Assembly (NCBI RefSeq): GCF_030272615.1
Contig: NC_081406.1
Span: 111,757,783-111,821,782 of the forward strand
Direction: 5' to 3'
Origin: Cryptomeria japonica
Taxonomy: Eukaryota > Streptophyta > Pinopsida > Cupressales > Cupressaceae
DNA: 64,000 nt
In this document: in pieces, positions 1 to 12,515 of the stretch
Numbering within the stretch: the stretch's first letter is position 1
Layout: every line of letters starts with the position of its first letter
The notes under the pieces: model-generated
Seen by the model: only the letters and a program-made list of their open reading frames with translations
What the model was told of the DNA's origin: nothing
Databases searched by the model: none
Program-made: the position numbers and the translations under genes

Positions 1-338
1 GAACTTTTTCCTTCTCTACCTTTCTCTTTCTGCAACCTTTCCTTCTTTGTCCTTTTCCTTAAGTTTATCCTGTGCACTGGTGTTTCCAAATGGTGCAATA
101 AAATCTTGGGGTGTCACTTGGGACTCTTAACCTTTCATCTCCACTATCTCTGAATGATCAACTAGAGGATTTTGATTGTCAGATGTCTCAAGGACTAAAT
201 GGTCTACCCGATGAGAGGTATCATCCTTCTAAGATTCATCTTCATTTATTGGCACCTAATTGTTCTTTAAAAACTTTTTCCATATCACTTATGTTTCTTT
301 TCTCAATTCTTCAACCCTATCAACCATAATCATGTTTA
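1..338 (-). pseudogene. Element E ORF2, downstream fragment split off by B and A
   Basis: Read on the minus strand from 338 downward, this translates to a stretch aligning with ORF2 of element A around 4490-4600: IMVDRVEELRKET here against LMVGRVNEVTEET in A, followed by an equivalent of A's GWDIFLVEKEKQ. It continues, in frame, the reading that stops at 21024 where element B is inserted. A TTTAC duplication (335-339 and 21024-21028) supports the join. Several in-frame stops show it is dead. The function of the ORF2 product is unknown. The gene runs off the left edge of the window. Confidence 0.72.
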
Positions 339-343
339 CTGAT

Positions 344-1119
344 TGTTGGCATATGCACACTCCAATGAGACATTGTATGTGATTGAAGGTTTTGTCATTG
401 ATGGCAACCTTACAATCCTATGGCACTATTAAAGGCATTTTACCGACATTAACAGATCACACTCTACATCGACACAAAGAAAAGAAGTATACCGACATAG
501 AGGCCGACAGGATTTTGTTATATTATATTTTGTTTATTATTGTAAAAACTTTGTAAGCCGACTTGGAAAATTGTAAAATGACTCTTATATATAAAATAGA
601 TCATTGTAGACATTTGTAAGAAGTGAGGAAGCATAAAAGGAAAAATATTAGGCAAACCTATTATGAGAAATATAGGCTAAGGGTTTATGTAAGAAGCAGA
701 GCAACAACCGGTACTGAATCAGGCATTATAGATGCTATTGTAAAGCAGTACAAGATATTGGATTTGTATAATCCTCATCATAAGTCAGTGAGATTCCCAT
801 TGAGCAGTGAGTTCTAAGCAGTCAGCCTTCTTGCATGTGCAGGCCCCTATTGTAAGTAATATTCTCTTATTGGCCAGTGAGTGAATATCGTGGGTCACAG
901 ATCCCACCGAGGTTTTTCCCACACCGAGTTTCCTCATTAAAACCTTTTGTTATGGTGTGCTTTTCATGTGGATGTTCTTAATTCTGTTCATTGCATTATT
1001 TCTTGCATACCGATACACCATTATAATATGTTCTACATATTTTAATTTAAGAAATTCTACTCACTGATCAAATACTGATTCACCCCCCCCCCCTCTCAGT
1101 ATCTGTGGGATTCTTAACA
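344..1119 (+). repeat. 5' LTR of element A
   Basis: 776 bp, TGTT...AACA. It matches 6144-6928 along its length with small indels. It contains the block CCACCGAGGTTTTTCCC near 904-920 that is shared with the LTRs of B, C, D and H. Near the 3' end a short stem (ATACTGA 1072-1078 with TCAGTAT 1096-1102) encloses a poly-C loop just before the primer site. A small ORF at 623-817 is LTR sequence and not a gene. Confidence 0.92.
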
Positions 1120-1121
1120 AT

Positions 1122-1134
1122 TGGTATCAGAGCC
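1122..1134 (+). other. Primer-binding site of element A (iMet tRNA)
   Basis: TGGTATCAGAGCC starts three bases after the LTR end. It is complementary to the 3' end of plant initiator-Met tRNA, the usual primer of Copia-type elements. Confidence 0.9.
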
Positions 1135-1190
1135 TGGTCCTCTATTTTTAGAAGCCTAATAGCTTGACGAAGATCTTGACACCAGTAAAG

Positions 1191-2372
1191 ATGGAGAATC
1201 TGATGAAGCAACTTGAAGGAACTCTTTCAGACTATGATGCAGAGAAATTGAAAAATATCAAACTAGAAGATGATTTAAGGGTAGCTCAGGATATCATTCA
1301 AGCACTTCAAGAAAATCTTACTGTTGCAAGAAATAAGAGAAGAGAACTTTGTTAAAAATTGCAAAATGAGAATGATGAAAAGGAATCACTTAATGATATG
1401 ATAAGCAAGTTGAAACAAGAGAACATGACAACAAAGAATGAGATGCGGGATATGACTATGAGATTTTGCAAAGAGATTGAGGATAGGAAGAAGAATGAAG
1501 AAGAATTGACCAGAAGACTAAGTGATGCAGCAAATGAGAACACAAGACTTAGCTATGAAAATGACATGTTGAGGACAGATCTGATGCATACTCAGAATGA
1601 CTCAAATGAACTGATGAGACAAAAAGAAGTCTTAGAAAGAGAACTAGAAACTGCAAATCAACATAAAGAAAAATTCAAGAAAAGCTTAGAGGAACTTGGC
1701 ACCTTGCTGAAGAATCAAAAACCTAAAGGTGACACTTTTGGAATTGGCTTTGAAGTTGGTGCAAGCTCTGGTACTGCAAATACTCAGGATCATAGCAAAC
1801 TGGTAAGACAACCTAATGCTTATAAATTCAATGGAAAATGCTTTAACTGTAATAAGTATGGTCATAGAGCAAATGAATGTAGATCTAGAAATTATCAGAA
1901 TATCAACAAACCCACCGGTCAATGTTCTAAATGCAACAAAGTTGGTCACAACTCTAAAAATTATAGAATGAATGTGAGTTGTTATGTTTGTGGAAGATTT
2001 GGATATTTATCTAATCAATGCATAACAGAAACCGGCATAGGTTATGGGAAAGCTATTCAGAAGAATAATGTAACTTGTTATGCATGTAACAAGATTGGGC
2101 ATATTGCAAAATTCTGTAGAAGTAAAGGAACACTGGTAGACAACAAAAATTCTAGCTTGAAAGGTAAAGAAAAAGTTGAAGAGGTTAAGCAAGAATTCTC
2201 AAAACAATGGATTAGAAAAGCTAATCTAAATATTGGGAATACTCCTCCACTGGTAGAACAAATCAATGCTTCATCGACAGGACAGAGTGATGCTTCACCA
2301 GAAGGACAGAGTGATGCTTCATCGGCAGGACAGAGTAGTGCTCCACCGGTAGGGAGCTTTTCATCTAATTGA
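1191..2372 (+). pseudogene. Element A ORF1: coiled-coil protein with four zinc knuckles (Gag-like)
   Basis: The ATG at 1191 is chosen because the frame opens there, shortly after the PBS. One in-frame TAA (1353-1355) interrupts an otherwise open frame of 394 codons. The N-terminal half is rich in Glu, Lys, Asn and Leu and looks like a long coiled coil. It is followed by four CX2CX4HX4C-type knuckles at about 1839-1880 (intact), 1923-1964 (last Cys is Tyr), 1980-2021 (His is Tyr) and 2076-2117 (intact). A Ser/Ala/Gly-rich tail carries a repeated GQSDAS unit. There is no Copia UBN2-type Gag domain, so it is Gag-like by the zinc knuckles and the position after the PBS. Element D has the same gene at 42749. 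The 303 bp to ORF2 hold nothing recognisable. Likely role, inferred: nucleic-acid binding and particle assembly. Confidence 0.82.
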
Positions 2373-2675
2373 AGAAAGTTTCCTTGAGGGTTTGGAAATC
2401 TAATGACACATGTGCTATTATTCCCTCGGTTAGAGATAAGAAGTTGAAAATTACTTTTTACGAATAGACAATGTTAAGAGAATACTTAACCGGCATGCAT
2501 TTAATGTGGTAGATGGCAAAAAGACACTATAAAATTAAGGTTTTGGCTCCATTCCATTGCACCGTGATTTCAAACCTACAAAGAGCGTGAAGATTTCGAG
2601 CTAAGGCATTTCGAGCAAGAGGCAAGAACACTCCAAGCATTCATCCATTCTAAAATCAGTAAAAGGTATTTTATC

Positions 2676-5600
2676 ATGGCATCCACCTCTGCAATTGAAT
2701 ATATAGCAAACCCTACTATTGTCGAAGTAATAAAAAGACCTAGGCCCGTATTTCAGTTAGTTCCTGAGGTAGCAAAGAAAGATGATACCTTAGGTGCTTT
2801 TTCTCAAATTCCCAAGGGAGTTGTTTATGCTGAAGACCCCAGAATGTACATCCACTACAACATTGAGGAACTAGGAGATGAAAAGATTAAAACCATGTTT
2901 AAAACTGTGATATGTGATAAAATCGGAAATATAAAAGATGAACACAAGATCATTGAAACCCTAGGATTTACAGAGATCCTTAGCATTGCTGAATTCCCCA
3001 AGGATGTGATTAGGATAGTCTTAAGAAGGGTACATGGTGAATTTTTCTGGTTAGATGTAGTCCACAAAATCACTAAGGAAGCTGTGAAAGTTGTCACAAG
3101 GTTACCGACCACCAGTAAAAGGCCAGATAAAACCAAGAAGGTATCCAATGACCTAGTTACAAACCTAACTGGTGCAACATTCGACAAAAGGTCCCTAAGA
3201 GTTAATGATGTAACAGACATTATGATATTAGGGTATAAAGCTACTCATGCAAATAGACTCAATTCAGTTTCAAGTTTATGCATTAAGAGTGCTTATGATA
3301 TGGTCACAGATAATGCAAAGATTGATATATGTGAGTGGTTAAAGGATGAATTAATTGACAACCTTGGAAAGATTAAGAAGGAAAGGAAAGGAACCTTCAG
3401 GTTTGGAAATCTATTAGTATGTCTGATGCTACATATAACCAAACAGGTTCCCGATATAGGCTACAAAGAACTTGGAAATGATATACCAGTAGGTAAACAG
3501 TTAATAGAACTATTCAATAACATGGGAGAAAACAAGGAAAACAATATTCATGACTTCTTTCAAGCATTAAAGGCCAAAATGAAGAAAAGAATCAGGTTAT
3601 CACAAAAGATTGTTGACAAATACAAAGATGAAATATGCTTTGTAATCAAGAAGGATGAAATCTAGATGGAAGCAGTCATCCCTAGGACAGCTTGGGTAAC
3701 TGATATGGGCTATGAAACAGATGATCATATAATTGAAACATATGCTAAAGCACTTCTAGAAGCCCCCAGAGAACCTAAGGAAAAAATATTTGGTAGTGCA
3801 AAAACTATTGAAGGCAAAATACAATCAAAGAAAAGAGTGAAAAAGGTTGAGGCAGTTGTAAGGAAAGGTTCCAGACAAGCAAAGGCCATCAAAGAAGATG
3901 TGTTGAAGAAAACTAGTATAACAGAGGATGAGTTAGCACCTCCACAACCTGAAACTCACCTATCACCGGTAGGTACTTCTTCGGGGAGTAGCATGCCTGC
4001 AACTTTCAAAAGAGTTGTAAGGAAAAGAGATCCCTCACCGGTAACCACACCCTCACCCGGGAGGATAAGACAAAAACAACAAGTAGTGAGATCTCCAGTA
4101 AGAAAGGCTACACCAAAGTAGAAGAAACTGACACCTAAAAAGAAGAAGAGGAAAAAAAAAGACTTGGCTCCTCTTGATATACTGCTGAATGAAATTACAG
4201 AGGAAGGAAAATTGAAAAATATAGAGAAAATATATGACACTTTAACAACTGACGAAAAAGAACAAGTTGAAAATAGTGTTATATTGCATATGGATATGTA
4301 TAAGAAGTTTTTGATGGAAGTAGCAAATGAAATTCTAGATGAACTATTTAAGAGACTGGAAGCAAGAAGACAAGCAGTAATAGAACTGGACAAGAAAATA
4401 AAGATTGAAAAGCTACTTGTTGTTTATCCAGTAAATTCACCCAAAGAAATTGATGACCTAATTGCTCAAGCCAACCGATCAGTATTTTCTATTACACACT
4501 GGCACATTGCTTTAATGGTTGGAAGAGTTAATGAAGTGACTGAGGAAACAGAAAATGGATGGGATATATTCCTAGTTGAAAAAGAAAAACAAGAAGAATA
4601 CAGGAACCCCAAACCCATAAAAGTTTATCAGAAAGATAGAGACAAGGGTAAAGGTAAAGTTGGTGGACCACCTAGTATTAAGATTAGAGACAACTTACCC
4701 CCACCTCCTTTGATTACTCCACTGGTAAAAACAATAGCAACAAAAGATCAACTGACAACTGAGAGTATGGATGTAGAGGATGGTAATCCTAATCCTGAAG
4801 TCATATATACTGTGGATGTTGATACTCAAAAGATCAACATAGTGGTAAATAAAGATACAGCTGATAAGACTGACATGGCTAGTGAGCCTCCGGTAGCTGA
4901 GAAAACTGAAAACACATAGGAGAAACCGATAGAAGACAAAGAGAAAAAGGGAGAGACTCAGACTGAGACAATGCAATAAACAGAGCAAAAGGCTCCAGGA
5001 CAGGAACAACGGCAACAACAATAGGAACATAAGGAAACAGTGCCATCAACAACTAGAGAAATAGAAAAACCTTTTCTTAAAGAAATGCAGACACAAACAG
5101 ACCTACCAAAGGTCAATACAAGCTTGGTTACTTCCACTAATGGTACTCAGAATGTTGGTTCATCATCAAGCTACAAATCAACTAATGTGACTGAGGTACT
5201 ATTAGATTCAATCAAAAAGATAACAGACTGCAGCTCACAAGCTTACAAGGCAATTGATAATACCATACCAATTTTGAAGGTAATTGCTCCTAACTATAAT
5301 ATAGACAATAAAGATTCTTTAGGACAACTTGATACACTGTGTAAATATATCATAGAAAACGTTGAGAAAATAAAGGAAGAGTCATTGAAGGATAAAGTAG
5401 AAATTGAAAAACAGAAATTCTTTGATGAGAAAATAAAGAAGTGTAACAGAGATTTTGACACACTTCTACCAAAATTGTGTAATTTATTGAAAGAGTACAA
5501 AACTTTGTACAAAGACACCTGTAAGACAAACTTTTTAACTGTATATATAGACAAAAAGATGAGCAAGGTATAGGATGAGATCAATAAACTTGCAAATAAT

Positions 5601-5942
5601 TTTGTTAACTCACCTGATAAACTATCAGTTTTTGAGGAGAAGATAACAAATTTTGAAGAAGATTTGCTTAAATTGGAAAGAGAGAGAGAAAGAATAGTGA
5701 ATAAGGCAAAACATTTGAGATTAAAACTAAGTCAAAGATTGGACTATGTAGCATCACTACGGAAGGAAGTATCTGAAGCACTAATATAGGGACAGAAAAC
5801 ACTGGCAGAGCATTTGCAGCATCTCACCGGTACAATGAAGAGAACAGAGACAGCAATAAAGGATAGCAAGAAGTTTATGGACAGTATAAACATGATTTTG
5901 GGAGATCTTTTTCAAATTGTAACCACCCAATTACAAGGTTGA
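2676..5942 (+). pseudogene. Element A ORF2: long charged protein of unknown function
   Basis: One reading frame runs from the ATG at 2676 (MASTSAIEYI) to a TGA at 5942, 1,088 codons. It is broken by in-frame stops at 3663, 4119, 4917, about 4977, about 5022, 5571 and near 5787; most are TAG. The first roughly 330 residues form a conserved domain also seen in D (44473 on) and E (22430 down), with landmarks such as a RLN motif, a KMKKRIRLS-like patch and MEAVxPR...MGYE. A Pro/Lys/Arg-rich linker follows, then a helical domain (NIEKIYDTLTTDEKEQVE) and a C-terminal coiled coil (5574-5780). I see no enzyme motif, signal peptide or clear membrane segment, and I do not recognise the family. Where A has a stop at 3663, D and E have sense codons, so the stop is a mutation. 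The region 5943-6143 is 3' noncoding. Confidence 0.8.
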
Positions 5943-5988
5943 AACTACAAACTCTACTGACATCCTGACAACCTTTGTCATTGATGCC

Positions 5989-6142
5989 AAAGGGGGAGTA
6001 GTGGGATGAGAAAATTCAATATCATAGGAATCATATGCTCAGGGGGAGCACACACATTTTTGGTAACATTTTTGGACTTCACATTTTTTGATACATTTTT
6101 GAAATTTCTCATGAGTGTTGCCATCAATGCCAAAGGGGGAGA
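5989..6142 (+). other. Polypurine-tract array of element A
   Basis: AAAGGGGGAG at 5989-5998, AGGGGGAG at 6041-6048 and AAAGGGGGAGA at 6132-6142. The last abuts the 3' LTR and is the functional plus-strand primer site. The inverted repeat GCCATCAATG (6120-6129) / CATTGATGGC (6196-6205) encloses it. Confidence 0.8.
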
Positions 6143-6143
6143 T

Positions 6144-6928
6144 TGTTGGCATATGCACACTCCAATGAGACATTGTATGTGATTGAAGGTTTTTTCATTG
6201 ATGGCGACCTTACAATCCAATGGCACCGGCAAAGGCATTTTACTGGCATCAGCAGATCACACTCTACACCGGCACTCAGGAAACCAGCACTGACACAAAG
6301 AAAATAAGTATATCGGCACAGAGGCTGACAAGATTTTGTTATATTGTATTTTGTTTAATATTGTAAAAACTTTGTAAGCCGACTTGGAAAATTGTAAAAT
6401 GACTCTTATATATAAAAGAGATCATTGTAGACATTTGTAAGAAGTGAGGAAGCATAAAAGGAAAAATATTAGGCAGACCTATTATGCGAAATATTTTATG
6501 TAAGAAGCAGAGCAGCAACCAGTACTGGATCAGACATTATAGATGCTATTGTAAAGCAGTACAAGATATTGGATTTGTATAATCCTCATTGTAAGTCAGT
6601 GAGACTTCCCATTGAGCAGTGAGCTCTAGGTAGTTGGCCTTACTGCATGTGTAGGCCCCTATTGTAAGTAATATTCTCTTATTGGCCAGTGAGTGAATAT
6701 TGTGGGTCACAAATCCCACCGAGGTTTTTCCCACACCAGGTTTCCTCGTTAAAACCTTGTATTATGGTGTGCTTTTCATGTGGATGTTCTTAATTCTGTT
6801 CATTGCATTATTTCTTGCATACCGGTACACTATTATAATATGTTCTGCATATTTTAATTTAAGAAATTCTACTCACCGGTCAGATACTGATTCAACCCCC
6901 CCTCTCAATATCTGTGGGATTCTTAACA
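6144..6928 (+). repeat. 3' LTR of element A
   Basis: 785 bp copy of 344-1119. The hairpin at its 3' end keeps the left arm CAGATACTGA (6881-6890). Its right arm has one G-to-A change (6908), while the 5' LTR has the change in the other arm. Together they imply an ancestral 10-bp stem. Confidence 0.92.
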
Positions 6929-6929
6929 T

Positions 6930-8461
6930 TGATAACTTAATGATGAATGAATAGTACTAACCCGGTACTGAGAGGGGGGGTGAATTAGTACAAACAAAAA
7001 TACAGTCCTAAACCAGTTTGACAATAGACACTTCAAATGACTGGAAAACAGTGACACCGGTTTGAAACAAAGTGCAACCGGTAAAGCTAAGAATGACTGA
7101 GACAAGCATTAACTCGTTACTCACTTAGCTTTTCACTCAGCTCAAGACAACACTACCATTTCACCCTTATGCATAAACAGGTAATCTATCATCAGATCAT
7201 AATAATAGCTAGTTCAACATGTTTTATTGATAGGCATAAAACACAGAACCATCATATGCTTGACAAACAATAGCAAAGCATCACAAGATAAAAGCATCAC
7301 ACATGACACACATATTTTTCACATGGAAACTCAACTAGGAAAAACCACGGTGGGGATGAATACCCACAAGCTATTTTTGAACTCTTTAGAAGTCCGCTCT
7401 ATTAGGAGCCTTGTCTGGTTAGAGACATTACAATAGGTTCTGCTAGGAATCGATCCTGTTAGGGATTGCCCGGTTAAGGGATGGCTAGAATACCCAGTTA
7501 AGGGTTAAACCCTATTAAAGGTTAACTTGTTAGAGGATTTCAAGAACTCAATAGCTAAAGGATTTTGAACTCAATAGCTTTGAATTACCCTGTTAAAGGA
7601 TTTACAACAAGCCAGTTAAGGTTACCCTGTTAAGGGATTTTCCAACTGTTGAGGTGGTTAGAGATCAATAGGTATTACAATGATCTGGTAATAGCACTCA
7701 ATGCCAATGCAGATCCACTCAAGCTCCTCTTCACCTTCTGCACTTACACTCTGCAGGTATCACTTCTCTTCTTTTGGTCTAGCAAGAATCGCGTATCCCT
7801 TCTCTTGGATACACACACACAACTTTTTCCAACAACCTCAGAAAGAGACACAACATCGACCTTATAAGAAAATAGATAGGTCGGTAGCATAAACCCTAAA
7901 CCCTAAACCTATTAGGTTAAGGAATTAAAATGGTTCAATCATGACTATTGAGCACACTGCATTAAATGCAGCAGTTCTTGATCCAATCTCAAAACATTCT
8001 CCATCATCCATTTCCACCGATTTTATGGTAGTTGATAACCCATCACACGTTATCACCGTTTTATAGACTTCTCACATTCCCAAGGTAGATAGGAACAATC
8101 TCCTTCATGCAAGATCCTTCATGCGCACAAAGCTTACGTGGCAACATAATCTATTCTTTGTTACCATGCTAACTCATCACACAAAGTCACCGGTTAAGCC
8201 ACACAGGCTTGAAGCACTTAAACCGGAAACCCCAAAGTTGAGACTACCAACCGGTAGTCATACAATACTTCCATGTGCCAGTTCTCATAACTATATGCTG
8301 ATTCATGATGAACAAACACACCACTTCACTTTGGCACAAATGTCGATTCACAGTGTTCTACTGGTTCTCTCATATGTTGGTTCTCACTTCTTCAGCATAT
8401 TGACATCAATGACAACATACAATGTCATTATGTCCTCATACCGGTTCACATAATGCCAATA
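6930..8461 (-). repeat. 3' LTR of element B
   Basis: 1.53-kb copy of 19540-21022. It contains GGAAAAACCACGGTGG (7338-7353, the reverse of the shared LTR block) and a degenerate array of cctgttaaggg-like units (about 7440-7640). It also holds a telobox run of two and a half AAACCCT units at about 7890-7910 and many ACCGGT-type palindromes. The small ORFs here are LTR noise. Confidence 0.9.
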
Positions 8462-8718
8462 ATCTCCCCCTTTGGCATTGATGGCAATAAACAAAGATAT
8501 CTTCTCCGCTTCACATCTTCTCCCCATTTTCTATAGATATTTTCTCCACTTTACATCTTCTCCCCCTTTGACAACAATGTCAAAGTGGAGGCACAAGCTT
8601 CTCTGTTCCATTATGTTGCTCCCTCTGAGGAGTAGCATCCTTCAACACATCAATCCTGAAGAAAAATTTGACTATGCAATACCTAACTGATGTGGAGCAT
8701 ATATCTTTAGTTTGCCTC

Positions 8719-10622
8719 CTAAAGTGGCAACACCCCTAATTCACCTCTTAAGTACATAAATGTAGCCTTTGGGAGAGGCTTGGTGAATATATCTACTAAT
8801 TGCTCCTGACTGGAAACATGTTCTAGTGCAATCTCCTTGTTCTGAACCTTTTCCCTCAGGAAATAATACTTAAGTTCAAAATGCTTGGTTCTACAGTGTA
8901 AAACCAAATTCTTTGAGATATTGATAGCACTTGTGTTATCACAAAATATACTTATCAGTTCAGATATAAGAACATTAAAGCCATTTAATACATGCTTCAT
9001 CTAGATTGTCTGAGTGCAGTTCATGAAAGTTGCAACATACTCTGCTTCCATTGTAGACTAAGAGATACAACTCTTCTTCTTACTCATCCATGAGACCAGT
9101 CTACCACCGAGAAAGAATGCACCACTAGTTGTGCTTTTCCGGTCATCTATATTGCCTGCCCAATCAGCATCTGTGTATACTTTCAAGTTGAAATCCTTGC
9201 TATAAGGATACCACAATCCATAGTCAACAGTTCCCTTCAGATACCTAAGAATCTGCTTGACTGCAACCAAGTGAGATTCTCTTGGGCTTTTCTAGAATCT
9301 TGCAGTAATGCCAACTGCATGTGCAATATCCGGTCTGCTATGCACTACATAATGCAACTTACCAATCATTAATCGATATTCCTTCTCATCAACCAATTCT
9401 AAGTCATCTTCTTTAGATATTTTACAACCGATCACCATCAGAGTACCAACCGGTTTGCTATCTTCCATGCCAAAGGTCTTCAACGCCTCTTTGACATACT
9501 TGGACCAAGTGATAAAGATTTCATCCTTCATCTGCTGGATCTGTAGTCCAATGAAGAATTTAATCTCCCCTATGAGTGACATTTCAAAATCTTTCTTCAT
9601 CTCATCTGCAAACTTGTGACTCATCTTGTCATCTCCACCAAAGATAATGTCATCAATAAATACCTCACAGATCAGCATATGATCTCCTTTAGACTTCAAG
9701 TAGATATTACTATCTTCACTTGTGCTCTCAAATCCAATCTTCACAAGATGGGAATGCAGACATTCATACCATGCTCTAGGTGCCTGCTTTAGTCCATATA
9801 AGGCTTTATTTAGCCTACATACCATGTCACTGTCTTCAGATAGGGAAAACCCATCTGGTTGCTCAATATACACCTCCTCTTCAAGTACACCATTTAGGAA
9901 TGCAGATTTTACATCCATTTGATATACTTTGAAACCTTTAAAAGTTGCATATGCAAGAAGCCTACGGACTCCTTCCAATCTGGCTATGGGAGCAAAGTTT
10001 TCTCCATAGTCTTCTCCTTCTTCTTGAGCATATCCTTTGCACACTAATCTGGCTTTGTTCCTAATCACTATGCCATCCTCATTCAGCTTATTTCTGAAAA
10101 CCCATTTAGTACCAATGACATTTTTGTGCTCTGGTCTGGGTACCAAAGACCATGTACCATTTTTCTCTATCTGGTCAAGTTCCTCTTCCATTTCCTTGAT
10201 CCAATCTTCAACCTTATGTGCCTCTTTGAATGATTTAGGCTCAAATTCAGAGATCATACATGAGTTTTCTCTGACCTTTCTTCTTGTAAGGATTCCTACA
10301 TCCTTATCTCCTATTATCTTCTTAGGATCATGATTCAGCTTGACATACTGAGGAATGGTCTTGATAGATTCCTCTTGCTTTACTTCTTCATCCTCATCTC
10401 CATCAGTATCAGCATCTACATTTGCCGGTGTAGGAACATTGTTACTAGTACTCGGTTAGCTATCAACTGGTTCCCATAAGGTTACAACCGGTTCATTTAC
10501 TGCTTGCTCACTGTTGGTTTCCTCAATTTTCTCAGAGGTTTCATCAACTCTTATATTGATGCTTTCCATAATTCTCTGAGTCCTATTGTTGAAACACTTG
10601 AGAGCTTTTCTCTTGGTGGAAT
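8719..10622 (-). pseudogene. Element B pol, distal part: reverse transcriptase and RNase H
   Basis: Continuation of the B frame on the left side of insertion C. From 10622 down come the end of the integrase region (KRKALKCFNN), an acidic linker, then Copia RT at 10257-9292. The RT has [11 protein letters not shown], the KARLVCKGY block, [24 protein letters not shown] and the catalytic [10 protein letters not shown], so both aspartates are kept. RNase H follows at 9270-8719, with DADWAGNIDDRKSTTSGAFF and the C-terminal DIFTKPLP block. All pieces are in one frame separated by stop codons, so this is a decayed polyprotein and not separate genes. The stretch 8462-8718 is 3' noncoding and holds the purine tracts. 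Confidence 0.9.
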
Positions 10623-11691
10623 TGTTGGTATTTTGGTATGGTTTTGTCATTGATGTCAACACCTACTGAAAACTAGCACTTTGGAGATCCAGCAACATTC
10701 ACCGGCAAGCAATTAACTATTGCACAATTACTGGTATATGGTTCACCGGTAGGATATAATATTCACCGGTACCTGGAATGATATGGAAGACACTTGGTAA
10801 TGTTGAAGACATCATGTGGATACTTTGTTTTGAAGAATTAATCATTGGTATATTCATATTTGCATATTTGCTTTTATCAGCAAATAGGTCCAAGGTTATC
10901 TAGGGTTACACCGATAGGTTTATCTTTTCCAGATCAGCATGGCACGCTATGAAGATGATTTATTATTGTTGTAAATACATTAAGCCAACATGTTCAATTG
11001 GTTATTCCACCGGATATTATATTATATGTAAAAAAAAATTATTGTAATATCTTGTAGAACCGACCTACTAAAATTGGTCTTAAGTTATGGTATAAATGTA
11101 AGATCTTATTTGTAAGATCGAATGGGGAATGCGAAAAAGAATTGTGTGAAGGTATATGCGAGATTTAGCAGAGGTATACATGAAGACTTCATTTGAAGGT
11201 GAAGCTAGGTTTTTGTAGAAGCATATCAGCATTACACCAGTACTGAATCCAGCATATGAAGATGCTATTTTGTCTAGTACATTCTTATTGGATTTAACCA
11301 TCCAACTGTAGTCAGTGTGACTCCCATTTTATGTTTGAGCAGTGAGCTCTAGGCTGTTGGCCTTTCTGCATGTGCAGACCCCATTTATGTACACTTACTA
11401 TCTGTAGTAGTATCATCTGATTGTGGGTAAGGTTTCCCACCGTGGTTTTTCCCCTTACAGGGTTTCCACATACAAATATTGGTGTTATGTGTTGTGGATG
11501 ACTTTATGTTTATGTTTCATGCATTAATCCTTACCAGTATAGTAATTTACTGTTAACACTATCTACTGGCATACTTAACTGGTTCACCGATATTAAGCAT
11601 TAAGCTAGTTAAATGGTTTTTGGTTTAAATTTATTAGACAACTGATTCACCCCCCCCACCCCCCCCTCTCAGTTGTCTCTGGGACCTAACA
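10623..11691 (+). repeat. 5' LTR of element C
   Basis: 1,069 bp, TGTTGGTATTTTGG to CCTAACA. It contains CCACCGTGGTTTTTCCCC at 11437-11454. A perfect 10-bp stem AGACAACTGA (11636-11645) / TCAGTTGTCT (11669-11678) encloses a poly-C loop next to the PBS (TGGTATCAGAGC, 11694-11705). Confidence 0.95.
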
Positions 11692-11747
11692 ATTGGTATC
11701 AGAGCTTAGTCCTCTTTTGCAGAAGTTTAACAACTTGAGGAGATCAA

Positions 11748-12515
11748 ATGTCTACAAATTATTTCAGGAATGATAGTCCTAAACTTGATGGAACCAACTA
11801 TGGGATATGGAAGATTAGGATGGGGACACATTGGAATTGCATCAGTAAAGACATCTGGGAAGTTACAAAGAATGGTTATACTGTTGTTGTAGCTGGTCAG
11901 ACTGCTCCAACTACCTTATCTAAAGATGAAGAGAATGATTGCAAAGCAAGAGAAGCACTTTTGAGTGCATTATCAGATCAACAAATCATGGGATTATCAG
12001 ATAGGTCTATTGCTAAAGCTATTTGGGATCATTTGGAAACACTAAATGAAGGAGATTCCAAAATTAAGATTGCAAAACTTGAAAGCTTTCGAGTCAGGTA
12101 TGAACATCTGAAAATGGAAAAAGATGAAAGGATTTCTACTTTTATGGAAAGAGTAAATGAAATTGTTTTGGATATTAAATGTTGTGGAGGAACTTTGAGT
12201 GAGGATGAAATTCTTTCAAAAATCTTAAGAGGTTTGCCACCAGCATATAAAATGAAGGTTACTACTATAAATGAGTTAAGAACAATGCCTAATACATCAG
12301 TAACTAGGGATACATTGATTGGAAAACTTTCAACCTTTGAAATTGAGGAATTTGGTCTTGTTGCTACTATGAAAACTGATTTGGCCTTTAAAGCATCAAC
12401 ATCATCTGCTCCATCATTTGACAAATCAGACTGGAGAGCCTTTTATGCAAGAGAACTTGAAGAACTTGAAGCACCATTTGCAAGGGAAAAGCCCAAAAGG
12501 TCCAGTAGGAAGTAA
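11748..12515 (+). pseudogene. Element C gag (Copia Gag, UBN2-like)
   Basis: Begins MSTNYFRNDSPKLDGTNY at the first ATG after the PBS. The LDGTNYGIWKIRM block, the AIWDHLE block and LRGLPPAYKMKV are typical of plant Copia Gag. The 255-codon frame ends at a TAA just before the KYEGK segment that leads into the zinc knuckle, which lies in the +1 frame (from about 12516). H shows the same gag/knuckle frame change at the same place. Expected role: capsid of the virus-like particle. Confidence 0.9.

Larger units (their letters stand above)
344..6928 (+). mobile_element. Element A: pol-less LTR retrotransposon with two ORFs
   Basis: A complete element bounded by two LTRs that begin TGTTGGCATATG and end TTCTTAACA. 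It has an initiator-Met primer-binding site after the 5' LTR and a purine tract before the 3' LTR. The interior encodes a Gag-like zinc-knuckle protein (ORF1) and a long charged protein (ORF2). No protease, integrase, reverse transcriptase or RNase H is present. It lies within the first four bases of B's 3' LTR (TGAT at 340-343, repeated at 6930-6933). The flanking duplication is ctgat/ttgat (339-343 and 6929-6933) with one mismatch. It would need enzymes supplied in trans; Copia elements sharing its PBS and PPT are the obvious donors, which is inference. Confidence 0.9.

Noticed and set aside
1191-5942. Stop-codon reassignment or programmed readthrough in A and D ORFs
   Set aside because: Duplicate copies show CAG/CAA turning into TAG/TAA, and other copies have sense codons at these sites. 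Mutation is the simpler explanation.
6900-7436. Small plus-strand ORFs (for example 7227-7436) as genes
   Set aside because: They lie within the LTR of B and match its other LTR only as noncoding sequence with changed frames.
7890-7912. Interstitial telomere
   Set aside because: Fewer than three telomere units, and present in both LTRs of B, so it is part of the LTR.
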